Origin: Hydrangea macrophylla
Lineage: Eukaryota; Streptophyta; Magnoliopsida; Cornales; Hydrangeaceae
Direction of reading: 5' to 3'
DNA: 64,000 bases
NCBI GenBank assembly: GCA_033977485.1
Contig: CM066988.1
Coordinates: 29,802,501 to 29,866,500, forward strand
The notes below the pieces were generated by a model, which was given only the letters and a program-made list of their open reading frames with translations, made no database searches and was not told where the DNA came from. Shown here in pieces: positions 11,400 to 22,948 of the stretch (the first letter of the stretch is position 1; every line of letters starts with the position of its first letter). A program made the position numbers and the translations under genes.

Positions 11400-13633
11400 A
11401 GAGGATCTTCCTTGGGAGAGGACACAAGAGACAACACATACATACATCCAAAAAATACACAAGAGAGAGCCACCATTACACCAACATTTTTTAGAAAAAG
11501 GGAGAGTTCTAGAGGGGAGAGCTTGGAAGATCTTCAAAAGGAGAGAAACTTCGAGGATAGTTTGGAGGTGATCTTCTAACCATAGTTGTTTATTTGCATT
11601 CTTACTTTCGAATCTCTAATCCTCAAACTACTTTGTTTTCTTTGTTTTATTTCTTTTGTTGATCATGCTTCCTTCTTGAAACTCTTAGAGATCCTCAATA
11701 TCTCTCTTGAAATCTTTTTAGTTTGATCTTTTGAATCCCATGTAAGCTTATGCTTCACATGGGAGTCAAAGTTTGTTCATCTCTTCATTTTACAAGCAAA
11801 TGGGTGGATCCAAGTCCATACTCATGACTTGGGTCCTCTAAACTTGACGTTTCATGGAATCCTCTTTATATTCCTTTGAGACTCATGAGTATTAGTCATG
11901 TCTTCATCTCCAATGGCCATCAAATGGTAGGAGAAAGTGGTTTTGAGTCTAAGCCCATCTCAATGGTTTCGATTCCTTATCTTGAGATTTCATGAAGTCA
12001 ATCATACTTCACTTGAAATCTATAAACATGAAGGTCTTTAGCCTCCAATGACCATCAAATGGTAGGAGAAGTTGTTTGATTAAAACCCAACTTCATGGTT
12101 TAATAAGTTGGGGTTAACAAATGAAAGTTGAACTTGACAATGAAACAATGGGTTCATAAATCGGTTTCGATCGAGGATTTTTAGTTTGAACTCTAACCGT
12201 TGGAATCAAGTGAAACCAATGGGAGGGTGTCAATAACTCAAAATTCTACCATTGCATTTTTTGTTTCAAGGAGATTTCATATTTAAAAGGGTTTGGTTAT
12301 GAGTTTTGCAAAGTCACTACAATCTGCCCAGAGTTTCAGCACAATGACATTCTATTGAAATAATTAAATCATAGTTCTAATAACGTTTTTGTGACCCAAA
12401 ATAATTTTTTCTAAGTAGATTAATGTATTAGGAAGTCACCCTAAAAAGAACAAAGCATTTCGGATCTTTTTGCTATTTTTAGAAAATCGTGCAAGAACTC
12501 TAGACAGAAGGTTGTAGAATGCTGAGTGAGGCCTGGTCTTTGTCCAATTCCCAGAGATCCGACCGTTGAAACTTTGATTTCTCTTTTGGGTTAAAAACTA
12601 GACACACAGAGGCATCTTGTGTCCAAAATTCATCTAGATCAAACCACAGGAACCATGTTTTTTGATTTTTTAAAGTTCTGGTCTGCTCTCTACAATTTTC
12701 AAAATTTTGTGACACATTTGACCAACTTTGTAAATAATGGACCAAATGGCTTTTCTATGACCTAGGGCTCAAACCATGTTTTAATAATGATTAGTTAAGC
12801 TTGAATTCAAAGTTTAAGTGATCTAAGTCATTGAGTATTTCATAATTTATTCTTGTTCATGTACATATTCATCCATGTGGCTCGATGCTTGTAATTAGGA
12901 CTTGTGTGCTCTAGATTTAATCACATTTCATAGATTTAAGCTAGAAGTCTAGGATTGTTATTTAAGATCCAACTTTATACTTTGTATATCATGTGGACTA
13001 ACCCTTTGTTTTATAGCGCTATTAAGGTATGATTTCTTGAACTCTTCTTTAGTTTATTTTAATTTCTTGATTTTATCAATTTTTCGACTTAACGCGCGAC
13101 ACCTTAGAATTAGGACTTGCTTTACTTGTATATATGGATTAGAGACTCTATTCCTAGGTTTTATCTATTTGCATGCATTTGCACATTTAATATTCGCGGC
13201 CGGATCCCAGGTAAGTTCTCTAGTTCCTTATTTGCATATCATATTGTTTGCTACTTGAATTATGTGATTTTTGAATGATATTTTATCACTTGCAATCTTA
13301 CACCCTTTAGACATGCTTTTGTAATATATATTTATACATATGTATTAGTTGAGGGCACATTTAAATTAATAAATCGATTAAACGGATATTAAGTAGAGGC
13401 CTATCGCGAGATAGGATGAGAAGGGGTGCTTTAGTCCGATGGGCTCCTTCCCTTCTCATTCCATAATCCCCGGACCTAGTTTAATCTTTGGTTTCGCAAA
13501 AGATCAGTTGCTTTAAAATGGTTTCTTAATTTTTCCTTTTAAAAACTAAGTGGGGACTCATTTGTTTTGAATTAGAAATTTAGAAAAGATTTTAAGAAAA
13601 GCTGTGGGTAAGAAAATTGCGATATCCACAATC

Positions 13634-13651
13634 TGGCGACTCTGCTGGGGA
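13634..13651 (+). other. Primer-binding site of the Ogre-like element
   Basis: TGGCGACTCTGCTGGGGA begins three bases after the LTR end. The form matches what I remember for Ogre/Tat elements, which are usually described as primed by a tRNA-Arg; that tRNA assignment is unverified. Confidence 0.65.
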
Positions 13652-14613
13652 TCGAACCCAGAATCTCTGGTTTCGCAGACCAGGATTCTGATTTTGGGTT
13701 CACTTGAGGATTAGACTTGAAAAACATCCTTTTAATCGAATTAATTAATCTTTGTGTGCCTGTTGCATTTCACTTGCATGTCCAGCCAGTCGATTGCACG
13801 GAACTATGACCTTGGAGGCTCGGGGCAACCCGGTCGGTCAAGTCATCATGGGACTGTGTGATCACCCTTGATCTCGTACCATGATTTGGTATATTAAGCA
13901 TCCTATCGGATATGTGTCAAGGGTCCCTTGTTTGACCAAAACCCAGCTTTTGCATAGTAGTTTCCATAGAACCTTTCAAAAATTAGGAAATCAATTCTTG
14001 ATTAGGGTTATGTGCTAGGAAGTTTTGTCTGCCCGGAAGGGATTATTTGAGATGATGACGATGCTCACTTAATACGGGTCATGTAAACTCTTAATCGCTC
14101 TCAAGCAATTCCTCTTCATGTCCCATGACATTCGGGAATATGTTAGATTTTGATTATAAGATTACATCTCCTATATCATGTTTAGCTAAGCATTATTGAC
14201 TTTGTATGTATCCAAATTCGTGAAAAGCACGGTGATAATCCGATCATGTGATCCTTCTACCCAAAGAATTTTAAATCCATCTTTAAAAGCATAACAGATT
14301 TTTGCCATTCTCATTCCAAAGTTTCCAAAAACGAGAAAATCTTTAAGGTCCACTTCTTTTGATGGAAACTCCAAATTAATTACCTTTATCAAGGTACATT
14401 TTCGCATGATCATTTTTTAAGGAAAAATCCAAAATCTTGGGAATTGTTTTTGAAAAGAAAGGCTTTTCAAATGAATTTTGAAAATTTTTTAATGTCCAAC
14501 CTTTGAGAGGGTAGAGGGTCACAATGAAAGGAGAAATTATCGCACTTGACATGGGTAAGGATTTTTATGTGCTTATGTGCCTTATGTGTTAGGATTAGGA
14601 TTTTCTCTTTTTT
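13652..14613 (+). other. Leader of the Ogre-like element
   Basis: About 960 bp between the primer site and gag without a gene I can support. Minus-strand frames at 14186-14413 and 14467-14649 have no recognisable domain. Confidence 0.6.
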
Positions 14614-15720
14614 TTGGCATATAGAGTAGGCACACACGCACACATGCATTGCATCCGCGTGACATATAAGAAGAAAGTTTTTCTAAAATGTCTTTTGTAT
14701 GATAAAATGAAAATAAAAAAGATTTTAAATGAGAAAATTTCGAAATTTATTATAGGAGCAAAAATAGCAAATCAAGTGTGGTTTAGGGATCCCACGGCAA
14801 GGCTAGTAAGGAAAGGATACGCTGACATGGTCGAAGAGAGAAACAATGAAGAGATGGCCGGGTTAAGGGTACTGGTAGAACAACAAGCGGAGCAGATGAG
14901 GCGACATGCCGAAAACATGAACCGCATGATGGGGATGATAGAAGAACTGAATCGCCGACCACCACTTGTAATTCCACCTGTTATGGACCCACCTTTGGGA
15001 GGAGGGGAAGGAGATTGGTTCAATGATCAAGAAGCGCAATGGACTGACGCGCTACGGGCCAACAGAGACAGAGAGAAAGCTGAAAAAGAGAAGCTACTGA
15101 CCGAGAAAATAGAGAAGTTGGAAAGGGTGATGCGCAAGGCTCAGGGAGTTGATACCTATCTAATGGAGTTAGAAGGCCTGTATGATGGGGTCCATGAGAC
15201 GCTGCCTGCTGGGTTCAAAATGCCAGTTTTTGATAAGTTTGACGGCACCGAAAATCCTCGCAGTCATATCCGAATGTGCATAGGGGCTTTTCAGCCTAGC
15301 GGTCTAAGCACCACCATGATGGTCGTTCTATTTCAACAAACCCTAACCGGAGCTGCTCTATCGTGGTACCTTATGCTGGAGCTAGAAAAAACCAGAATTT
15401 GGGAGGAAATCGTAAAGTCATTTGTGGCCCAGTATGAGTACAATCAAGACCTAGATGTCACTGTCCGAGATCTAGAAACAACCAGACAGGGAAGCAAAGA
15501 GTCATTCGCTGAGTATCTGAGCCGATGGAGAGGAAAGGCCGCAAAGATGGTACAGAGGCCGTCTGAGAAAGAACAGATCCGGATGTTAATGAAGAACCTA
15601 CAGCCGGTCTATCAAGAGAAAATGAGGTTTCAGTCCATCAACACTTTTGCTGAGGTGTTTGATGTAGGGACAAGGATCGAAGACGCGATTCAAGAAGGAA
15701 CCATCAAGAAGGAAGAATAG
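14614..15720 (+). pseudogene. Ogre-like gag (capsid region)
   Basis: A 368-codon frame encoding the capsid precursor. A basic N-terminal ~70 residues is probably leader read-through; the likely true start is one of the ATGs near 14827 or 14851 (MVEERNNEE.., MAGLRVLVEQ). Then come a coiled-coil-like QAEQMRRHAENMNRMMGM and the Ty3 gag core: a KFDGTENPRSHIRM block, LTGAALSWY and an ESFAEYLSRWRGKAAKM block. The frame ends TAG at 15718-15720, but gag-like coding continues downstream in the same element, so the stop is probably a lesion. Confidence 0.85.
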
Positions 15721-16347
15721 CCAAACCGATACAGGAGGCCAAACTATGGATCAGGCGGAGGACATTCGGGAGGTCACTCCGGCCCCACCGATATCAATGC
15801 ACTAAATGGAAACGAACCAGAAAAGAAATTCGACATAGCACCAAGGAGAGGAGGGGATAAAGCACCAAGGAAATTCTCGGATTTGGGAGCATCACTGTCA
15901 ACCGCCCTCGATAGACTGTTAGCCAAGGGGCATCTCTGTCAGTTGGAACCCCGACCCCTGCCAAGTCCACTTCCGCCAAATTTTCAAGGAGACCTCTTTT
16001 GCAAATTTCATCAGCAGAAGGGTCACTCAACGGATAGGTGCATGAGATTAAGGCACGAGATTCAAGACCTCATTGATAACAAAGTAATTTCGGAACCTCC
16101 CACCAAAGCTCTGAATGTTACTAGGAATCCGCTTCCAAATCATCGAGCTGTGCCACCACCGCAAGGCCTTTATCTCTTGGGGATAGAAGAGGCAACCTTC
16201 GATCCATCTAGGCTAATCACTAAGGCCAGGACACCAAGAAAGTCATACCAACTACCCAAGGATTTGACGATCTGTGCTTTGGAGCATCAACCAGAGAAGA
16301 GTAAAATGGGATATTCAGACTGGTGGGTTCAAGGGGGTGACGATTGA
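15721..16347 (+). pseudogene. Ogre-like gag C-terminal region with Cys/His motif
   Basis: The best open part is 15883-16347. It carries CKFHQQKGHSTDRCMRL followed by a helical HEIQDLIDN, the degenerate zinc-knuckle and helix typical of Ogre-clade gag. A Pro-rich segment follows. It stops at TGA 16345-16347, and related coding appears to continue to 16554 with a TAA near 16471. It would bind element RNA in the particle. Confidence 0.7.
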
Positions 16348-16554
16348 GACGTGAGCCAGGTGAAAGACAGCCTTTGGTACGAAAGCAACGGAGAAACAGA
16401 AGTGATGGAAGATACTGTGAAACTTAATTCAGAAATTGACAATCTGTGGGCAAGGGAAGAGATCAGTCATTAAACTCGGTCGGGCAGACACTTTAAACCA
16501 CATGAGCTAGAGGAGAATCATCCGGGGAGGGATCTAGACAAAGGAAAAGGAAAG

Positions 16555-17337
16555 ATGAATGAAGAAGAGGAAGAAGATAAGGTTCTAAGGCAAATGAAGA
16601 AGACCCAGGCTAACATCACTGTTTGGGGGTTGCTGATTGCCTCCAAACGCCAAAGGCAAGCGGGCCTAGACGCTCTGAACCAAGCTGACGTGTCTATCGA
16701 TACCACCTCGGAGAACCTCATAGGGCTGATCGGCAAAATTCTGACTTCGACGATCACTTTCTCGTCAAATGACCTGCCTCCGGGAGGGCCCGTTTGCAAC
16801 AAACCATTATATGTCACTGTTGAATGCTTAGGGAACGTCGTGCCTGCTTGCCTGGTTGACAATGGGTCAGCCCTCAACATGTGTCCTTTCTGAACGGCTA
16901 AGCGAATGGGCCTGGATGAGTCAACATTTACACCATCTGAGCAAAAGGTAAGAGCCTACGACAACACCCAGAGAACAGTCATGGGGATAGTCCTTCTTCG
17001 TCTCATTATCGGCCCTTTTGGAAAAGAAGCTGAATTCCAGGCCATCGACATCCCCGCTTCCTTCAACCTACTACTAGGAAGGCCTTGGTTGGACAATTTG
17101 GGTGCTATACCGTCAATGATCCATCAGAAGGTTAAGTATGTCTGGGAGAATAAAGTCTGTGATATCTTCGGGGACAGCTGGGTCCATTTGTCCGAAGCAT
17201 CATCAAGCGCACCGGTTTTAGAATTACAGCTGCAAGAAGAAGAAGCGAATGTGGGAGGGTTTGAGTTCATCAGCATGTTGGAAGAGGACCAGGAGAGTTT
17301 CTACCGTTCCATTTTGATCAGTATGCCAGTCCAGTAG
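16555..17337 (+). pseudogene. Ogre-like aspartic protease
   Basis: Two in-phase pieces (16555-16893 and 16906-17337) separated by a TGA at 16891-16893. The first ends with the active-site block LVDNGSALNMCP; the DNGS form, rather than DTG/DSG, is usual in the Ogre branch. The second holds the second-lobe motif LLLGRPWL (near 17070-17095). An acidic tail follows. The protease would release gag and pol products. Confidence 0.8.
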
Positions 17338-17357
17338 TCGCAGGGATCATAAAGAAA

Positions 17358-17687
17358 ATGGGTTTCTTTCTAGGATTGGGGTTGGGGAAGAACCTTCAGG
17401 GCCTGCCGAAGTCTCCAAGAATCCCTACTCAGACTCACACTCACGGTCTGGGGTATCAGCCGACAAAGAAAGAACTAAGGGCAAAGAAAAAGGTCATCAA
17501 TGCGCCGCTAGACCCTTACCCGAAGACGCTCAATGGATATTTTGTGAAAGAAGGAGAAGATTTCCCCTTCTGTGGTTTCCCAGAGCCATGGATGGACCAG
17601 AAAGACAAATGTCTAAAGCCAGGATTCGAGATCTTCTTCTCTCATGAATTTTCCAAGTACAAAGACTCGTTCCTACAAATGTCTTAA
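17358..17687 (+). pseudogene. Ogre-like linker with glycine-rich (G-patch-like) segment
   Basis: Starts MGFFLGLGLGKNLQG and later has a HGLGYQPTKKEL block. Such glycine-patterned segments sit between protease and RT in Tat/Ogre elements. The C-terminal half, around FPFCGFPEPW, has no function I can name. Ends TAA 17685-17687. Confidence 0.6.
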
Positions 17688-18278
17688 AAGTCTATTGCCA
17701 TCAACGATTGGATTAGTGTACTGGACGGACCGGTCATGCAGAACCGATTGAGCGAAGGAGGGGCAAAAGCCGAAGGAGAAGAGGAAGAAGGAAAGGGTTT
17801 GAAAGTCAAGGCTGAGGAGGGGAATGTTGAGGATGTACTGGAAGAAGAGTACGAACAAGAGGGAGAACCGGAAAAGGAAGAGAAGGCGGAAATCGGGGGA
17901 CTGCCAGGTTGTAACACTATGGAGCTCAAGCAGGGAGCCAACAAGGAGTGGGTCTTTGAGTCTAGTGATAAGTATCCCCCTCACCCAGAGTCTGTAATGG
18001 CCCAAATGAGGCGTCTTACTATTGTTATGTCTGTTGTAATCACTCCTAACAAAATCAATGAAAACATGATTGATTCTGCCTACTCGAATGCGCTTAATGA
18101 ATGTGAGTAATGTGAAATACCTGATGAATTGCAAAAATTAGTCGAAAAATAAAACAAATCTGCATGCAAAATCATAGAGAACACCCTAACAATTAATCTG
18201 GGAAATGAAGACAACCCCCAAAATGTTTTTATTGGCTCAACACTTAGCAATGAAGAAAGCAAAGAACTAATCAATCTA
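17688..18278 (+). pseudogene. Acidic protease-RT linker
   Basis: The frame 17736-18110 is strongly Glu/Lys-rich (EGEEEEGKGLKVKAEEG..), with no catalytic motif, then the TAA at 18108-18110 and a further stop near 18150 break it. Coding potential resumes into RT at 18279. A matching minus-strand frame at 17673-18134 is a shadow. Confidence 0.5.
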
Positions 18279-19130
18279 TTGAATGAATTCAAAGATGTTT
18301 TTGCATGGTCTTATAATGATATGCCAGGTATTGATCCAAAAATAGTCCAGGACCACATCCCTCTCTTTCCCAATTCGAAACCCATAAAACAAAAATTGAG
18401 GCGAATGAGACCAGAATGGGCACTTAAAGTAAAAGAGGAGGTTGAAAAGCAATTAAAAGTCAGATTCTTGATGATCACCGAGTATCCTGAGTGGATTGCC
18501 AACATTGTGCATGTCCCAAAGAAGGATGGTCGTGTTAGGGTTTGCGATGATTTTTGAGATTTAAACAGGGCAAGCCCTAAAGACGATTTCCCGTTACCCC
18601 ACATCGACGTGTTGGTTGATAACACTGCGGGGCACGAGCTTCTATCTTTCATGGATGGATTCTCTTGGTATAATCAAATCCTCATGGCACCCGAGGATAG
18701 GGATAAAACCACATTCATCACTCCATAGGGGACATATTGCTACAGGGTCATGCCGTTCGGACTTAAGAATGCGGGTGCGACCTATCAAAGGGCTGCCACC
18801 ACTTTACTACACGACATGAACCACAAAGAGGTAGAGGTGTATATGGATGATATGATTATGAAATCCAAGGAGAGGGGAGGGCACCAAGAGGCTTTGAGAA
18901 AGTTCTTTGAGAGATTGAGAGAGTTCAAAATGAGGCTAAACCCGCAGAAATGCACGTTCGGAGTCACTACTGGAAAATTGTTGGGGTTTCTCATTACCCA
19001 GAGGGGAATAGAGGTAGACCCCACCAAAATAAAAGCCATAACCGAAATGAACCCACCGAAAAATGAGAAAGAGCTGAGAGGGTTCCTGGGTAGAATATAA
19101 TTCATAAGCCGTTTCATCTCGAAGCTCACC
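18279..19130 (+). pseudogene. Ogre-like reverse transcriptase
   Basis: Copies element RNA into DNA. Landmarks in order: NEFKDVFAWSYNDMPGI, the VHVPKKDGRVRVC block, a PHIDVLVDNT block, an SFMDGFSWYNQI block, a VMPFGLKNAGATYQR block, and the catalytic VYMDDMIMKSK near 18838-18870, followed by LGFLITQRGIEVDP. Stops are TGA at 18556, TAG at 18727 and TAA at 19098. The first two are explained by CGA-to-TGA and TGG-to-TAG. The YMDD residues themselves are intact. Confidence 0.9.
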
Positions 19131-19986
19131 ATGACCTGCGACCTGCTATTCAAGTTACTCAGAAAAGGAGAGAGATTCGAGTGGGATACCTTATGTCAGC
19201 AAGCCTTCGACAAAATCAAAACCTACCTCCAGAACCCACCTGTCCTATCACCGCCTTCACCTGGGAGACCCTTGTTGCTTTATCTCTCTGTATCCGAAGA
19301 TTCAATGGGGTGTATGTTGGCCCAAGAAGGAGAAAAGGGGCACGTGGAGAAGGCCATTTACTACTTGAGCAAAAGGATGACCGGATACGAGTTGAAGTAC
19401 TCACCATTAGAAAAAGCATGTTGGGCCTTGGTCTGGTGCACCTGTCGCCTTAGGCATTATATGTGAGCCTTCCCCGTGATCTTAATCTACCGAATGGATC
19501 CGCTCAAATACCTGTTTGAAAAACCCGCCTTGACCAGTAGGATTTCCCGATGGACCATGATGCTAGCCGAGTTTGATATCAGATATGTCACCTCCAAATC
19601 TGTCAAGGGGAGAGCCCTCGCCGAGTACCTAGCTGACTTCGCCGTGGAAACTGGGGAGAAAGGAGAATTCAAGTTCCCTGATGAAGAAGTGATGGAGGTA
19701 AGAGAGGATCTGTGGAAAATGTATTTCGATGGAGCTGCCAATCAATTAGGATACAGAGTCGGGGTCATCCTCATAGCACCCGATGGGTCCCCTACCCCAT
19801 TAGCCGTCAAACTCAAGTATAACTCAACCAATAATACCGCAGAGTACGAAGCCTGCATAATTGGGATGGAAGCAGCCTTGGCTTTGAAAGTCGGACAGAT
19901 TGATGTCTTCGGGGACTCCAACTTGATCATATCCCAAGTCCGAGGAGATTGGAAGGTAAAGCATGAGAAGTTGAGACCTTACCATG
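19131..19986 (+). pseudogene. Ogre-like RNase H region (5' part, before the solo LTR)
   Basis: 19131-19466 is the RT-associated RNase H remnant (an RPLLLYLSVSEDSMGCML block, then KAIYYLSKRM). After a TGA at 19464 the frame 19476-19991 gives the connection (RISRWTMMLAEFDI) and a second RNase H with YFDGAANQLGYRVGVIL, NNTAEYEACIIG and FGDSNLIISQV. This dual arrangement is characteristic of Tat/Ogre elements. Coding is broken at 19986 by the solo LTR and resumes at 22954. Confidence 0.85.
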
Positions 19987-20239
19987 TGTAGACACCCCAA
20001 TTTTGACCGACCGCCGAATTTAGGAGAGTGTCACCTCCGTATCCGATGATGAAAAGGATCGAAAAATTGAAGTACTCCAAGCTCTTTAGAAAATCTCCAA
20101 AACGCGATAAAATTTCACAGAAAGAGGAAAAATACCAGGTATTTAGGAGAATTCAGGTATAAGACATGAATTTTGGAAAGGATCTTCAAAAATAATTTGT
20201 TTCAAAAAGGGGGAAGACCTAAAAAAGGGAACCTCAGCT

Positions 20240-20575
20240 AAAAACGGCACACGGCAGACTGCCGCGGCACTCACTGAGTGCCGCACGACAGTCAGAGAGT
20301 GCCATCCGGCTTTCACCAAGTGCCGCCAACAATTTCTGACTGCCGTTCACTTTTAAAGTCTGTATTTTGCAGTGCAATACGTATGCGTATGCGAATAAGA
20401 ACAAAAAACTGATAAAGTAAGACTGACAAAAACGCGGCAATCCATTAATTGCAGCGGCAGTTGATGAATGCCGTGCGGCAGTCATGTAGTGCCGTGACGG
20501 CAGTCATGAACCACCGCAGCGGCAGTCACGGACTGCCGCGACAGTTTCTGGACTGCCGCGCTGGGCAGCAGTCTG
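20240..20575. repeat. Palindromic GAGTGCCG array in the solo LTR
   Basis: About ten units. The clearest, at 20264-20284, has perfect 10-base arms GCGGCACTCA and TGAGTGCCGC with one base between. Two clusters flank a spacer holding the conserved TACGTATGCG. The layout parallels 10965-11275. Confidence 0.8.
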
Positions 20576-20669
20576 TCTAATTTCAGAAAGTACACATTGT
20601 ACCACCAAATGAGATAATTACACCTGTTTTTTGCTCCGAAATTCACCAAAAATACCTGATAATTTTGCC

Positions 20670-20679
20670 TATAAAAGAG
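20670..20679 (+). promoter_or_regulatory. TATA box of the solo LTR
   Basis: CTATAAAAGA followed by GAAGGGATCTTCCTT, equivalent to 11390-11399. If active, it could start a transcript reading into the disrupted pol. Confidence 0.55.
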
Positions 20680-22948
20680 AAGGGATCTTCCTTGAAAGAG
20701 GAGGACAAAAAAAAATATTGGGGGGGAACACATACAAAAAAATAGCCATTACTCCACCAACATTTTCCTTGAAAAGAAAAAGAGAGTGGAGGAAACTAGG
20801 AGAGCTTGGAAGATCTTCAAAGAAAGAAAAAAAAAACTTTGAGGATAATTTGGAGGTGATCCTCAAACCATAGATTATTAGCTTACTCTTTCTTCTCTTA
20901 AAATCTCTAATCCTAAAACCTTTCATTATCTTCTTTGTTTGCCAAGTAAACTTAGGAGCTCTTTTTTTTGTTTCCAATACTTTCTTCTATTTCCTTGTCT
21001 ATTTTCTTCTCTTGAAGGTCTTGGAGATCTTCAATATCTCTCTTGATCTCTTGAGCATGATCCCTTGAATCTCATGTAAGCTTATGCTCTACATGAGAGT
21101 CAAAACTTGATCATCACTTTATTTCATATAGATGGATCCAAGTCCATGCTCATGACTTGGATCCTCTAAACTTGATGTTTCATGGAATCCTTTCCATATT
21201 CCTTTGAGACTCTTAAGTATTAGTTGTGTCTTCATCTCCAATGACCACCAAATGGTAGGAGAAAGTGGTTTTGAGTCTAAGCCCCTTTCCATGGTTTAGA
21301 ATCCTCATCTTGAGATTTCATGAAGTCCATCCATACTTCACTTGAAATCTAAAAAAAATAAAAGTTTTAGTCTCCAATGACCATCAAATGGTAGGAGAAG
21401 TGGTTTGGTTTAACCCAACTTCATGATTTAATAGTTGGAGTTACCAAATAAAAGTTGAACTTGGCAAATGAAAACAGTGAGTTCACAAACTGTTTTTGAT
21501 CAAAGATTTTTAGTTCGAAATCTAACCGTTGAAATCGAATGAAACCAACGGGAAAGTGTCAATAACTCAATTTCTACCACTGCCATTTTTGTTTTAAGTT
21601 GGTCTCATGTCTAAAATGGTTTGGTCATGAAGTTTGTGATGCAAATGCAATCTGTCCAGAATTTCAGAATGGTTTCAGAACAGTGATACTCTTTTGAAAT
21701 AAGTAAATAGGAGCTCTAATGAAGTGTTTGAGACCCAAAATAATTTTTTCTAAGTAGTTTAATGTGTTAGGAAACCCCCCTAAAAAGAATGAATCATTTC
21801 GGATTATTTTACTATTTTTAAAAAATCAAACAAAATCTCTGGACAGAGAGTTGTTACATCTCTGAGTGATGTCTGGTTATTGTCCTTTTCCCGGAGATCC
21901 GACCGTTGAAACTTTGATTTTCTTTTTGATTTGGAAACTAGACTCAAAGAGGCATCTTGTATCCAAAAATCATTGACATCAAACCATGAGAGACGTGCTT
22001 TTTATTTTCTTAAAGTTCTGGTCTGCTCTCTGCAATTTTCTCAAAATTTTATGCTACATTTGACCAACTTTGTTAATAATGGGTCAAATCGCTTTTCTAT
22101 GACTTAGGGCTTAAACCATGTGTTCAATAATGATTAGTTGAGCTTGAATTCAAAGCTTAAAAGTATTTCATGGTTTATTCTTGTCCATGTACATATTCAT
22201 CCATATGGTTTGGCACTTGTAATTAGGATTTATTTGTTTTGGATTCAATTACATTTGATAGATTTAAGCTAGAAATTCAAGATCGTTATTTCTAACTTCA
22301 CCTCTTGTATATCATGTGCACTAATCTTTGTTTTGTAGCGCTATTAAGGTACGATTTCTCAACCCCTCTCTAGTTTATTGAATTCTTTGATTTTATTCGA
22401 TTTTTCGACCTCATGTGCGACACCTTAGAATTAAGACTTGCCTTATGTGTATATGTGATTAGAGACTTTTCTTTTAGAACTTTCTTTTGTGTGTGTGCAT
22501 TGCACATTTAATATCGCTGCTGGATCCCGGGTAAGTTCTCTTGTTCTTTATTGCATATCATATTGCTTACTACTTGACATATGTGGTTTATGAATGATAT
22601 TTTTGTCATTAGCAATTTTACACCCTTTGGACATGCTTTTGTGACGTATATGTATATATATGTATTAGTTGAGGGCACGCTTAGATTAATAAATTTGATT
22701 AAAAGGATGTTGAGTAAAGGCCTATCGCAAGATAGGATGAGAGAGGGTGCTTTAGTCCAACGGGCTCCTTCCTCTCTCATTCCATAATCCCCGGACCTAG
22801 TTAATCTTTGGTTTCGCAAAAGATCAATTTCCTTTAAAATGGTTTCTTAATTTTCCTTTTAAAATTAAATGGCGACTCATTTGTTTTTGAAATTGAAATT
22901 TTAAAAAGATTTTAAAAGCTGTGGGTAAGTCAACCTGCGATATCCACA

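Larger units (their letters stand above)
10696..13630 (+). repeat. 5' LTR of the Ogre-like element (2935 bp)
   Basis: Starts TGTAGACACCCC and ends GATATCCACA; the same termini bound the solo LTR at 19987-22948. Both share a palindrome-rich zone, a CTATAAAAGAGA promoter, long blocks about 'CCAAATGGTAGGAGAA', and a final TGGTTTCTTAATTTT section. The two LTRs are visibly diverged with many indels, so they are separate insertions, not one element's pair. Small frames inside (11198-11579, 12500-12745, 13037-13258) have no recognisable domain. Confidence 0.85.
19987..22948 (+). mobile_element. Solo LTR nested in the Ogre-like pol
   Basis: Runs from TGTAGACACCCC to GATATCCACA (2962 bp), flanked by CCATG at 19982-19986 and CCATG at 22949-22953, a perfect 5-bp target duplication. 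No primer site or internal sequence follows it. The host RNase H frame resumes across it when one duplication is ignored. It arose by insertion of a full element followed by LTR-LTR recombination. It is the same superfamily as the LTR at 10696 but clearly diverged. Confidence 0.95.

Noticed and set aside
17673..18292. Minus-strand frames of 153, 86 and 70 codons
   Set aside because: Antisense shadows of the acidic linker and RT on the plus strand.
10696..22948. The two TGTAGACACC LTRs as the 5' and 3' LTRs of one element
   Set aside because: They are strongly diverged, the second has its own CCATG duplication, and integrase continues after it.
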